Shown one piece after another: positions 33,665 through 45,609 of a stretch of DNA of 64,000 nt. This DNA comes from Rutidosis leptorrhynchoides. Taxonomy: Eukaryota > Streptophyta > Magnoliopsida > Asterales > Asteraceae. Under the pieces are notes generated by a model. The model had not been told where the DNA came from. It made no database searches and saw nothing but the letters and a program-made list of their open reading frames with translations. The position numbers and the translations under genes are program-made. The stretch covers positions 193,074,501 through 193,138,500 of the forward strand of contig NC_092334.1 in assembly GCF_046630445.1 (NCBI RefSeq), in the 5' to 3' direction. How positions within the stretch are numbered: the stretch's first letter is position 1; every line of letters starts with the position of its first letter.

Positions 33665-36600
33665 TGTAACACCCAGCTAAAATCCACTTGATGAAATGTT
33701 GATCATCAGTCCTACAGTAAGGTTACGCCCTCTACATAAGACGTTTTTCAGAAGTATTCAAATTTATTACTTAAAAAGTTTTCAAAATAAATAAGTAATA
33801 CAAAAGACAACGAATTGTACTTTTAAAACATAAGTAGTAAATATAAAATGCGGTTAATAGTGTTTGAAACAAAAGCTGAACTCCAGCTATGCAAGAATGC
33901 AACCTCTAGCAAACAGCGGAAACAAATCATCTAGTACCTGAGAATAAGACATGCTAAAGATCAACATAAAGTTGGTGAGTTATAGGTTTAGTTCCACAAT
34001 AGTAATATAGAATTACCACAAAAGTTTCGTAGTTCAAAAGTTTGTAGACAACAAAAAGTCTTGTTCCAAATATTTGTAGACAACACCATGTCCTGTTCCA
34101 AATGTTTTTAGACAACACATGTTTGTAGACAATAAATATGTCATAATTCAAATGTTTGTAGACCACGATATTTATCAATAATAGTTTCTAAAGTGTATTG
34201 CATCTCGTGAGCACTCGAAATATGAACCTTAACACCACGAGTAGTTTCTTACGCGATTTCCTTTACCCTTTAATAGTGTACACCGACCAAGTGTATTGTT
34301 TACGAAGTAACATGAACCTCAGTATGCAGGGTGGGTTTTGTCAAAACCCAACACATCTGTCCTTATGATTTGCGCTTGCCAAGGCAATTTAATATATTCA
34401 AGCTAAGGGCTTTTCGATCTGTAACTCATGAAATATAAGGGTTGTTTCTATATAATCGAGTCTAGTTGTAACATCTGTTTCAAGCAGAATGTATCCACAT
34501 CCCAAGTATAAACAGTAAACGTTTAAAAAGAAAGTAGGATTGTGATCTCGTATAATAAACTTTTGAAAAACTAGTAAGCATGGATTCTCAGACCAAAAAC
34601 AGTAGAGAAAAAGGGGACTATAACTCACCTTTAGCGCAGCTACAAATAGCACAATAGATAAAAAGACGTAGGTCCTTGACCCACAGACTCAACCTAAAAA
34701 AGTAAGATGGTCAATAAGTGTCTAATAAGCTAGGTCAGTCCATAGGGTGCACATAGTCCTAATGCTCAAGTTCGACTCACGGTTACAATAAAAGTCAACG
34801 AAAGTTAATGCAAGGCAACGCAAGTCAAATATAGTCAACATGGTAACAAATGTCAACCATCTCAGTAGGTCACTTAAGTTAGTCAAATAGTCAAACATTG
34901 GTCAACCAAAAAGGTTTTGACTTCAGTTTATGGTTTTTAGCGTTTCTAGTCGTTTACAATAATCGTACGTGTAACCACTACCCAGATAAACATGCATATA
35001 TCTTAGAGCATAACATGAAAACATGATATTTTCCAAACCTGTAAATTAGTCTTTAAGTTTTCTAAAAACTTAAGCCATGCAATTATACGCATTACAGAAA
35101 CATAGTTATAGTACCGGTAGCACATAACAGTTTCAACACACGCACCAGAATTGTGAATTCCATAACAAATTCTAGAAAAATCAAAATAACATGAGGCCAG
35201 TGGGAGAATTTAGGAAAAAATCCAAATTGTATTCTATGAAAATATGCTATCTGTTGGTGTACCCAATTGGTTCAGTTTATTCATACAATTCTGACCAGCA
35301 GATTTTAAGCCAATTAAGAAACGGATTTTCATGTTATGCATTTATACCACATAGGACAACACGTAAACATACTGCCAATTGAATGGTCTTTCTAAACATG
35401 TTAAAAGTCATATTCCAAAAGATATTGTCAATCCCTCTTACCAAATTTTCACAATCACAACTTCTGTAGACAAAGGTCGGGTTGTACACGAAGAAGAAGT
35501 CCCTATTTTGTTTCGGTCATAACTTAAGCTCTGTAAATTGAAAACACGCAAATCTAGATGCATACTTAATAATTTTTCACAAGAATTTCTTTTATCATAA
35601 ATAACTTAATTCTAAAGCATGCAAATCTAGAAAATCAGTTTACACGAGAAATCATACCGAAACCGTTTTAATCATAACTTTCGGTCTTTAAATCGAAACC
35701 ATACAATATGTAAATGAAAATTTAATATTTAATCAATAATAAGCATGTCAAGATCAGTAGAATGTCACAGTATCTCAGAAAAATCAGATTTAAGAATGAA
35801 GTTGTATTAAAACCCTAATTGCACGTATCTTGAGAAACGTTTATCGAAATCGCGCATTATCTATATACAAAACTATTAATTTTTGAGAGCAATCCAAATA
35901 TGTACTTATTTTAGTTAAGTTGGGCATGAAAAAATTGATTTTGGTCAGATCAAATTTCGTGATTTCAATAAAAGCATACAATCGAACAATAAATCACAAC
36001 AACACATACAATTAATTGAAGACTTGAGCATAGACTCTATCGCAACCCTATATAAGTATGAAAAACAATAGAATATGGAAAATTAGATTTTTTGAATCTT
36101 ACCCTAATCATATAGTTGTTGGCATAGATGCGTAGAGTTCGTCGAGGGGATCAAGAATATGTAATTTATCTAGCAATCAAGCAAGAAATTGATGATGATA
36201 TTAAGCCTTGAATATGTCAACTTTTTGATAGGGAAGGAGGCTGAAGTCAATTGTGATTGGTTGGAGACGAAGCTGCATTTTTTTATTTTTTATTTATTAT
36301 TTTAAGTGATGGATTAAAAGGTTTAAGCGCTTAATTGTTGGTGGGTTGGGCTAAACAAGAAACGGGCCACAATATAACTCAAAAGTATGCGCCATAAGGG
36401 AGTGGGTAGCCATTGGGGCTGGAATGATATGCCCATGGGCTCTATTGGCTAGCTAGAACGATTCTATGGTCCGTTTCTATGTTTCGATAATCGAAAACGT
36501 GAATCGAATCGTTAAAGGTTAATTCTATCAGATTCTTAAATTAAATTAATTTATCTTAATTAATAAAAGAATTCTAATATTCATAAATTATATAGAATAA

Positions 36601-37001
36601 TTATTTTACTTAATAATTATTTAATTCGTTGTTAGGTGTCGTTAACCGGAACCGAAACGAGAATCGAGCGTTTAACGAAATCTCCGCGCTTTTAATTTAT
36701 AAATATTCTAATAATTTAAAAGTACTTTTAAAACATAATTATTCTATAAAATAATTATTAAAAGTGAATTATCATTCGTTTCATTGTCTTAAAGAAGTAT
36801 TTTCCAGTTTTCACTAAACGTAATGTTTTCTAAGGTTTTATAAGCTTCCTGCATACTTCTAAACCAAGTATGAAATCATGTATATGTAGCACATATTAAA
36901 GTAGTATATTAAAAAAAGATCACGCGTCGAAAAACATAGAATTTAACTAATGGTCGTTAAGTATTTAACAGATAGTTAATGAAAAAAGTCAGGTTGTTAC
37001 A
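33665..37001 (-). repeat. 3' LTR of element 3 (3.3 kb)
   Basis: TGTAACACCC...GGTTGTTACA. Contains a tandem array of 30-35 bp units (tttgtagacaacac.atgtc) at about 34030-34165, about five copies against six in the other LTR (38777-38960). Confidence 0.85.
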
Positions 37002-38392
37002 TTACCTACCCGTTATTGAAACCTTCGTCCCGAAATTTTGGTTAGTGCCATCCCTCGATGTTGTGTTTGGGAAATAGATGCAGGTACTTTCATTTCATTT
37101 GATCTTCTAGCTCTCACGTGAGCTCGAATTCTCTACGAGTGTTCCAACGAATTCAGACTATATGAATTGTGCTTTGTTTGAGTCATTTATCCTCACTGTC
37201 CAAAACCTCTATGGACTCTTCGATGAAATGAAGTTTAGCGTCTATGCCTATCTCAAAGATATGAACGCTAAGGTTTTACTCTGCTAAATGTTTCTCTGAA
37301 TTTGAACGTGAAAGGTATCATGAATGCTCTGCTTAGGTCTCTCGACTTCATGATTTACGTAAAAGTTTGTTAAAATTTGCACTCTTGTGGTGAATACTAG
37401 TATAGTGTGTGTCGAGTCCATCACCATTGAGGGATGGGATAAGAAGATTCCCATACGCGAAAAGTATGTGTGTAATGAAAGAAGTTTTCTTCTTGGTGTA
37501 GCCACATCGAGCATTTTCTAGTTGATTGTTAAAATTGGACAAAATGAGATAGTATACATGTAGTTATATATATTTTGAAGTTGAATAACAGCTGACCATT
37601 TATCAGAAGCATAAAGATGGTATAAAAACTTAACGAAGAAGAGTGGGGCCTCAGATTATGTAATATCCAGGGTCTCGATGTGATCAAATGGTACATGGTG
37701 GTGATAAGGTTGATCAGACATCATCACCATCATGAGCCATTAGAACTTCGGTATAACTTACCGTAATATAACCACGTTGATCAGGCGTCATTCTATTACA
37801 CTAATTCATGCCTCAATTCTAGCATCACTTCATAAAGTTTAAGAGGATATAATCATGAAGAACGAATAATGAACAAGGTGTAATGGTATCTCGAACAAAA
37901 CTCGCATTTAATCGAGAAGATTTTGTGCAACCTCTGAAGGTGTGTGTCCCGCGGGAAATGAATGAATAGTTGTTCACGTCAATGTGTTCAAGGTCAAATG
38001 GTGTTTCTTCACAACAGAGTAGCACACCAAATTAGTGCCAATAAAATCAACACTATGTAAATCAAAATACACAAGTGGCGAGTAGTGGAGCTTAGTACGA
38101 GTATTGGAGACAATAGTAGTGATAAGAAGCGATAACAGTACTGATCCATAGCAGTGATAGTAGTAAGTAGCGATAGGTAGTGAGCAACGGTATTGATAGC
38201 TAATGGTTAATTATTATTGCAGTGGATAGTAATAGATATAAGTGTTAGTACACACATAGTATACATATGTATGTAGTAATGAAACCACTAATACGTAATA
38301 ATTTATAGTCGGGTTGTAGTCTAGACTCACTAATGCGTCCTAATGACTCGGTCAGACACAGTAATGCAATTCCTAGATCCCTACAATAATTA
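37002..38392 (-). pseudogene. Chromodomain remnant and non-coding interior of element 3
   Basis: On the minus strand at about 37160-37048 a frame with two TGA stops reads RWNTRREFELT and LEDQMK, then KYLHLFPKHN, matching the chromodomain end of element 2 ([26 protein letters not shown]). The rest up to the primer site has no recognisable coding sequence, so most of gag-pol has been deleted. Confidence 0.7.
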
Positions 38393-38404
38393 GCTCTGAT
38401 ACCA
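38393..38404 (-). other. Primer-binding site, tRNA-iMet type, element 3
   Basis: Minus-strand TGGTATCAGAGC, two bases from the LTR start at 38407. Confidence 0.9.
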
Positions 38405-38406
38405 AC

Positions 38407-39409
38407 TGTAACACCCAACCAAAATCCGCTTGACGGGATGTTAATCATCAGTCCCACAATAACGGTTACGCCCTCTACATGAGACATTTTTAGAAGTATT
38501 CACATTTATTATTTAAAAAATTTCCAAAATAAGTAAGTAATTTAAAAGACAACACATTACACTTTTAAAACATAAGTAGTAAATGTAAAATGTGAATAAT
38601 AGTGTTTGAAACAAAAGCTGAACTCCAGCTATCCAAGCATGAAACCTCTAGCAAATAGCGGAAGCAAATCATCCAGTACCTGAGATTAATACATGCCAAA
38701 GGGCAACATAAAGTTGGTGAGTTATAGGTTTAGTTCCACAATAGTAATAAAGAATGACCACAAAAGTTACGTAGTTCAAAAGTTCGTAGACAACAAAATG
38801 TCTTGTTTCAAATGTTTGTAGACAACACCATGTCCTGTTTCAAATGTTTGTAGACAATACCATGTCTTAGTTCAAATGCTTGTAGACAACAATTATGTCA
38901 TAGCTCAATTGTTTATAGACAACAAATATGTCATTGTTCAAATGTTTGTAGACCACGATATTTATCAATGATAGTCTTTAAAGTGTATTGCACCTCATGA
39001 GCACTTGAAATGTGAAGCTTAACACCACAAGTATTTTCCTACGCGATTTTATTTACCCTATAATAGTGTACACTGACCAAGTGTATCGTTTACGAAGTAA
39101 CATGCACCTCAATATTTAGGGTGAGGTTTGTCAAAACCCAACAGATCTGTCTATATGATTCTCTCTTGCCTATGCAATTTAACATATTTGAGCTAAGTCT
39201 TTTCGGTTTGTAACTCATGCAATACAAGGTTTGTTTCTATATAATCGTGTCTAGTTGTAAAATCTATTTCAAACAGTATGTATCCACATCCTAAGTATAA
39301 ACAATAAACGTTTAAAAAGAAAGTAGGAATGTGATCTGTCGTATAATAAAGTTTTAGAAAAACTAGTAAGCATGTATTCTTACCCCAAAAACAATAGAGA
39401 AAAAGGGGC
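38407..39409 (-). repeat. 5' LTR of element 3, truncated by element D
   Basis: Aligns with 33665-34610 and breaks off after gagaaaaagggg, where the LTR of element D starts. Confidence 0.85.
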
Positions 39410-41112
39410 TAACATGCTCGAAACGGACGGTTTGTTTATGCGGTGTCGTTAGGTCATCAGGTGTCGATACAAAGTTATCAACGGAGTTTTAAATTTATAT
39501 ATTGCTGGGCCTAAATATTATTCCTTCCTATGGGTTAGCAAGGGCAAATATGACCTATGGTCATTCTTTGAGCGGTTGAATTTGAAACAGAGCTTATTCA
39601 GATAATTTAGTGATTAAGATGGGTTTGTACACAATTTAGTATCCAAGACTAGTGGCCAGGTACACCTTGTGTGGAGAGGCAGGATCCTTTTAGTCCCAAT
39701 AAATTGGCGACTTTTCAGAAAATCCAACAACCAAGTCCAACCGGTTTATTATAGACACCAATTTTATCCGGAATATCAAATTGTGTAAAAGCTATAATTG
39801 GGTTGATTTGATTTATAATTGTATTTAAAATATTAAAGCAATATAATTAAAATAAACTAGCTAGCATGCAATAGCTAAAGATAGAGAAGACGTGGTTGAC
39901 GATGATTTAAAATAACATAATGTCGGGATGGTTGGGAGACACTCATTTGATAGATATACCATGGTGTAAACACTAGATTCCCTACTAATTGATTTCTCGA
40001 TTAGCATGTCACGAATAACTAGGCTATCGTGATTCTGATCGAATGGACTATGCTCAACTCTTGACGCTTTATCCGGTTTAAGGATATAAGCGGCCCATCT
40101 TGGATTCAATGCATACCTTGGGCACACGAATAAAGTAGCATAGCCATACATATATAATAACCAACCTTTCTTAACACCTTAGTGTATCACCAAAGTGAGT
40201 GGTTATGATTGTGTTTCGAATTCCTTTATGTCAATGGTTTGGTAAAATCTAAGGGTTTGTAGACAAATTAAAACCTTTGATGGTTCTCAGTCATCCTTAA
40301 AGATTTATAAGCTTAGTTTGTATTGTAGTACGTTAAATTCCCATTTATGATTTAACCCAGCCCTTACTTAAATCTACCCAATAAATCCCTTAGTTATCCA
40401 CCATGTACTATAGTTATAGTGGTTCCATAGCTTCTAACCTTGACCATGCTCAAGTGGTCCTATAGTACATCAACAATGTACTCTATTGTTGCAACAGTAT
40501 TTCTTCGAGTCTTATACTCTTGATCAATGTCTTGATCTGGTCCTACGGTAATTTCCCATGTACTTTATAGTATTTCAGATGGGTTCATACCTTAACCAAT
40601 CTATAAATACAGATAATTAATTACCTTATGATTGTCGACTCTATAAAATGTATTAATCACGTTTATTGGTGGAAGGACGATAATAACGAGGTTTAGTATC
40701 ATAGACAGAAAGCGAGTACGAAACGATAATCATCCCTAACTAACATTAATAAATCATGGCAAAAAATCAAGTAATTACTCACACATCATGGAAACAAGCA
40801 TTTCTAATATTAATAAATCACAAACATCGAACAAGAATATTATAATAAATTAATAAAAGAAAGGATAGATATTTATAGCGTTACAATGGTTGATAGCCTA
40901 TACTACTAACTACATACTAATCTCCTATTGATCACTAGAGAGCGACAATAGAGAGATAATTATTTTCCTAATCTCTGTACTTTTCTCTCTAGAATCTAGA
41001 GAGAGAAAGTAGAGAGATAACTAATCTCCTACTGATCACTAGAGAGCGACAATATAGAGATGTTTTAGAGAGAGAAGTAAAGGTGTGTGTTGAAATGGTG
41101 GGATGTGCCACC

Positions 41113-41120
41113 TATTTATA
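41113..41120 (-). promoter_or_regulatory. TATA box of LTR D
   Basis: Minus-strand TATAAATA, followed upstream (higher coordinates) by the tandem array at 41165-41290. Confidence 0.6.
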
Positions 41121-41164
41121 GGAAAGCTTGGTGGCAAAGTTGTAAATAAATGGGCTAAAAACCC

Positions 41165-41420
41165 CTGGCAAATAGGACGGTAGGTGGGATGCATAGGAGG
41201 TATCTCTGGCAAGTAGGACGGCATGTGGGATGCATAGGGGGTATCTCTGGCAAGTAGGATGGCAGGTAGGATGGCAGGCAGGACGGCAGATAGACTTGAT
41301 TTTTGCAGGGATACGGCTGGCAGGTCGTATGGCAAGCCGTATGGCCACGCTGTTTGGTCAGGCAAGCCATTTGGCATGGCCGTTTGTGATGTTGGCAGGC
41401 TGTATGGAAAGCCGTTTTTG
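41165..41420 (-). repeat. U3 tandem repeats of LTR D
   Basis: Three 41-bp units starting ctggcaa.taggacgg at 41165, 41206 and 41247, then shorter ggcaagccgtatggc-type units to about 41415. These lie directly upstream of the TATA box. ORFs through this stretch are repeat translations, not genes. Confidence 0.8.
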
Positions 41421-41893
41421 CCCTGGTTTGCTGTTTTGCTTGGATCGTTTTGCTCGTTCCCGGGATCATAACTTACTTTATGGGGTCGTAACTTGTCTTT
41501 CACCATTTTCGCTCTAGAGTCTTCGTTTTAGCTCCGTTTTACTTGATTCTTTTTGCATCACCTTTGTAATTACTAAATATACCAAATTAACCGAGAAAGT
41601 GATTATTTTGGCAATAAAGTTTGGAACTTTATTATTTTTAGGCCTTAATATCGAGGTAAAAACGTGACTTTTTAGCCAATATCAAATATCCCACACTTAG
41701 ACTTTGCTTGTCCTCAAGCAAACCTTTCTTTTATTTTGAGTTCAAGGATTCTTCTGAGGCTTCATTCTATTATTCAAGTGGATTGTTATTTATTATAAGA
41801 GCAAATCAGATAAACCGTCTTCTAAAAGGGTAGAAACTATCTCTGCAAGCATGAGGGGAGGTTACATGACTTTTCCTTCCTTACACGGGTAAC

Positions 41894-43862
41894 TGATGTG
41901 CAAAAGTGTAGTGTTTAATTTGCCTTTCAAACTTTTAAATTTATAAAACCTATATTAATACACTTTAACACCCTAGCGAGCAACAAAACTCGATCAGAGG
42001 TAGTATTTTAGGTTATCGTCCCAAGAGATCGTAGATGCGGATAAGAGTTGTTTTATTAAATAGTTTAAATCTTATTAAAGAATTAAAGATATATTTTTAT
42101 GTCTTTTATGTATAGATTCTTATCTCTTAGGAAAGAGATGATTTAATATCGACAAAATAACAAAATATAAAGCAAGAAATATAGATTTATAATAAACAAT
42201 TATAAAAGAGAAGTGATTACAAGGACGTGTGAATCATAAGGGAATATTAATTATTTCATAACCTATATTAACAAATAGCAAGATAACAATCATAGACCAA
42301 TCATTATCTCTGAAAGGTTAAGCTAAATTTCGCATATCATTCATAAGGTAGGACCTAAAGCATACATTAACTAAGTGATGTTCATAGCTAATGTCTTCAT
42401 TCATAGCATTCAAATAATCACATGATAAATATTACCTAAACCTGATGTGGATCCAAGGAAACATTTAATTAGACTGACAAATTATATAAGTTAATAAACT
42501 TAATCAGATCAACTCAAGTTACTAGCTGAAAGTTAATCTTAATCAGGTTCTCATGCAATTGACAATTAAACACACATAAACAAAGGTTCTTCAATTAAGC
42601 CTAACAACAATGAATTCTATTATATAAGTGTGATTCAAGTTCAACTAGTTAAGTAACTACTAATGATGTTTACCTAATTTTCATGCAATCCAAACACTAT
42701 ATTTGATGGACTATATCTAAACAAGTGATATGAATCGAATATAAGATTATATAATCAATTACTAGTTAATCCTAGATTCATAATATTTAATGATTAACCA
42801 TGACAAACAAGTTATTAAATCATGGCAGATATAAACAGTTTAAATAATCATCACAGAAACATGAACATACAGATATGGAAAAGAACCAGAAAATATACGT
42901 TCTGAAGCATGAAGCCGGCGGCATCCTTCCCACCAAGCCGGCGGCTTAGGAGATGAGGCCGGCGGCTTCATCTATTTCCCAGATGAAATTCAGTTTTCGT
43001 CCAAGTAACCACTATAAACGTTTAGTTCATAGTTGAGGACGAACATAAACGAATACAGTAAATAAAATAAGTAAAATAATAAAATAAGGTTTGGATCATA
43101 CCTTAAAAAGAAGGTAGATGTAAAATAACTTGAATTAAAAACTTGAACCTTGATTACAATGAATAAATCTAACTTAAGGGTTTAGAGAAAACCCTAAAAA
43201 AAATGACCTAACCAGAATTATTGAATTCTGAAAACTAATAATTATAAAAACTGAGACCAAAGACCTGTATTTATAACATTCAGGGATGATGGTCAAGCCG
43301 GCGGCTTCAATGGGAAGCCGGCGGCTTCAGTGGGAAGCCGGCGGCTTGCCTTGAGTCGGTGACTCCTTTCTTAAGTTAAACTTAATCCGCAAGCAAAATT
43401 TCTTTAAACCGTCATCACTAAGCCGGCGGCTTCAGGGAAGGCCGGTGCCTTCGAAGATCCGCCAAATCTTTCTAATTTTGTTTCTATTTTTACTTGAACT
43501 TGGTCGACAAGTTGAGAAACCGTGTCTTTTAGGCCGGCGGCTTCAGGATGAAGCTGACGGCTTCATTTTCCCTTTGCTTGATCAACAAGTTCTTTCAATT
43601 TTATGGAGATTTTGGAACATTCTGACATATGTGACTCCAAGCTGGCTGCTTCATAGAACCCATGTCGGTGGCTTCATTAGCCTTTCTGCAATTTTATGTG
43701 TTTTTGATCCTGTTTGATACATAACTTTGATAAAATCATTAGAAATACTTTTTTTTTTCTCATTTCTACTCATTTTAGCATATTTTGGGGTTTAAATGAC
43801 TCTAAAATAATAAGATAACTCCTCAAAATGTTACTAAAAACTGTATAATTTTGGAGTTATCA
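41894..43862 (-). repeat. 3' LTR of element E
   Basis: 1969 bp, TGAT...ATCA. TATA box (minus TATAAATA) at 43268-43275, with a repeated AAGCCGGCGGCTT motif directly upstream and more copies through U3 and R. Confidence 0.9.
42912..43680 (-). promoter_or_regulatory. Array of AAGCCGGCGGCTT quasi-palindromes in LTR E
   Basis: Copies start near 42912, 42935, 42956, 43295, 43315, 43335, 43420, 43439, 43530 and 43550, with decayed copies to about 43680. Spacing is 20-23 bp within clusters (exactly 20 at 43295/43315/43335). The central cluster lies about 20 bp upstream of the TATA box on the minus strand. The 5' LTR retains those before its truncation. Confidence 0.75.
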
Positions 43863-44910
43863 AATTTCCCACACTTAGATCTTTACTTATCTTCAAGTAA
43901 ACCTTATAAATTATATCATGGGTTTTAAATTAAAGTAAAATTGCAAAGTCAAAAAAATGTCTTAATAAGAAGTTAGTATTTATTATTCGCAAGGACTAGT
44001 CTGAACCAGACCAAGGATTACAAGTAATCCTAATGTTTATTAATCAAGATTTATACAAATTGGTCATCATTGGACTCTTTTATTTTCTAACTATAATTTA
44101 AAAAGTGTATGGTTCTCATTAGAACTCTTTTCTTTTATTAGCCTTCATTGGACTCTTTTAACTTTTCATTTCTTTTGCTTTCATGCCTAGCAGTTGCTTT
44201 ACATTTGGTAAATTTTTTCTAAGTTGGCCCTTTTTTAGAACTTTTTTGTTGCCTCAGTGGTCCATGCTTATTATGCCATATGGTAGTGGCTATAAGTTTG
44301 CACTCGTTTCACAATTTTCGGCTTTTAACTTCTTATCTTAAACAAGTAATCTGATCTCAAAATTGTGAGTATTCTATTATTAAGATTAAGATTTAAGTTA
44401 GTAAAAAGACATAAGTTTAACTAAGAATTTATACTTTTGAAAATTTTAAAATTGTACCCATTTTTCAACTTTTTGGGGAAAAATTTAATCTTTTAAGTGA
44501 TTAATCACTTCCCTCTCCATAATTAAATTATGGAATGTCCTCATTGCATTTAAAATAATAAAATCGTAATAAATGAAGGACATAAATAAAAATAAGGGAA
44601 AGAGTGATGTTACTTGATTGTAGGATCATAGAATGATTACGGAGCACTTTTGCATACTTCTTTTGAATTGAATATAAATAACTTAACAGAATATTAAATA
44701 TAATACAAAGTATAACATAAACTTAATATTTTATTAATAACTTTTCATCACTTAAACAATTAACACTTAGGAGATATATTGCTCTTACATTGATAATCAA
44801 ATAATTAAACAAAGAACAAAACATTTAAAAAAACATAAACTTAATAAACATAAAGGGATAGATATTTTTGATTATAGAGTCGGTTGCGCATCTCTCTTCT
44901 TCTAATGGAA
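43863..44910 (-). other. Purine tract and non-coding 3' interior of element E
   Basis: Minus strand CTAAGTGTGGGAAATTT abuts the LTR at 43863-43880. The following kilobase has no ORF and no pol remnant that I can recognise. Confidence 0.8.
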
Positions 44911-45601
44911 TTACTCCTTAGGCTTATTCTCCTCACACTTATTCTTTTCATACTCATTATATTTCCTTTTTAAATTCGATCTTGTAATTATAGGTAGGGT
45001 TTCACTGTTATTTCCTTGATGAATAATAATAGTATTACTGAAATAATTGATGATGGCTTTGGATGTGGGCAGAAATGGTGTTCCTAAAAGAATAGGTGTA
45101 ATTTTATTTTCCACCATGTCCATGACAAGAAAATGAACAAGAAACTTAGTTAACCCTATTTTGATCTTAACATTTTTCACAATACCCATCGGACGACTTG
45201 AGCTTGTGTTACCATAGCAAACAATTCCATCTATCGGTTCTAACGTCGTTAATTTCAATCGATCAAACATACTTAAAGGCATAATATTCACACTAGACCC
45301 ACTATTAGCTAAAGCACGAACAGATGTGGAACCATTGATTTCACAAAGGGATATGAAATTCTCCTGAATCAGCACGAATTATGGGAAAGTCGAAAATCGA
45401 GATTTTTGTTGCATTTAATGGCAATTCACCAACAACTTTCTTTCCTTCAACCAAGTTATCATCTTGAATTTTATTATTACGGGGAGGAATATATTCCCAA
45501 TGCTTATCTCCTTTTAGTGACTCAACAAACTTTACGACTTCCTCAGTTTCATCATTATATTTTTCTATCTTGCGAGTTACTTCTTTAACTACCTTTTCCA
45601 C
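44911..45601 (-). pseudogene. Protease-like domain of element E, catalytic Asp lost
   Basis: The 154-codon frame at 44911-45375 reads GSTSVRALANSGSSVNIMPL, then VHFLVMDM and ITPILLGTPFLPTSKAIINY, the retropepsin-like fold of Athila/Ty3 elements. The active-site D-[LST]-G is replaced by N-S-G (codon AAT at 45304-45306), one G-to-A step from Asp. An overlapping frame at 45341-45601 (linker) needs a frameshift to join it. The C-terminus is Lys/Glu/Asn-rich. Confidence 0.8.
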
Positions 45602-45609
45602 ATATTCAT

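Larger units (their letters stand above)
33665..39409 (-). mobile_element. Element 3: internally deleted Tekay-type chromovirus
   Basis: LTRs starting TGTAACACCC at 33665 and 38407, iMet primer site at 38393-38404, purine-like tract after 37001. Only 1.4 kb of internal DNA remains, with a chromodomain remnant and no gag, RT or integrase. The right LTR is cut at about 39410 by element D after 1.0 kb, so the rest should lie beyond the window. LTR copies are visibly more diverged than those of element 2. Left target duplication candidate: gcttc (33660-33664). Confidence 0.85.
39415..41893 (-). mobile_element. Element D: Athila-like element, 3' LTR plus 0.2 kb interior
   Basis: LTR 39415-41684 (2270 bp, TGCTCG...AATATCA), then a minus-strand purine tract CTAAGTGTGGGATATT (41685-41700) and about 190 bp of interior before element E interrupts at 41894. 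The remainder, including gag-pol and 5' LTR, must lie to the right beyond the window. Same family as the LTR at 396-2087. Confidence 0.75.

Noticed and set aside
37284..37542. ORFs of 64-76 codons inside element 3
   Set aside because: Overlapping frames in decayed interior; the only recognisable coding trace is the chromodomain remnant near 37048-37160.
41039..41506. 155-codon minus ORF rich in Pro/Leu/Tyr repeats, with overlapping ORFs on both strands
   Set aside because: All six frames are open because of the 41-bp tandem repeats in LTR D; no domain seen.
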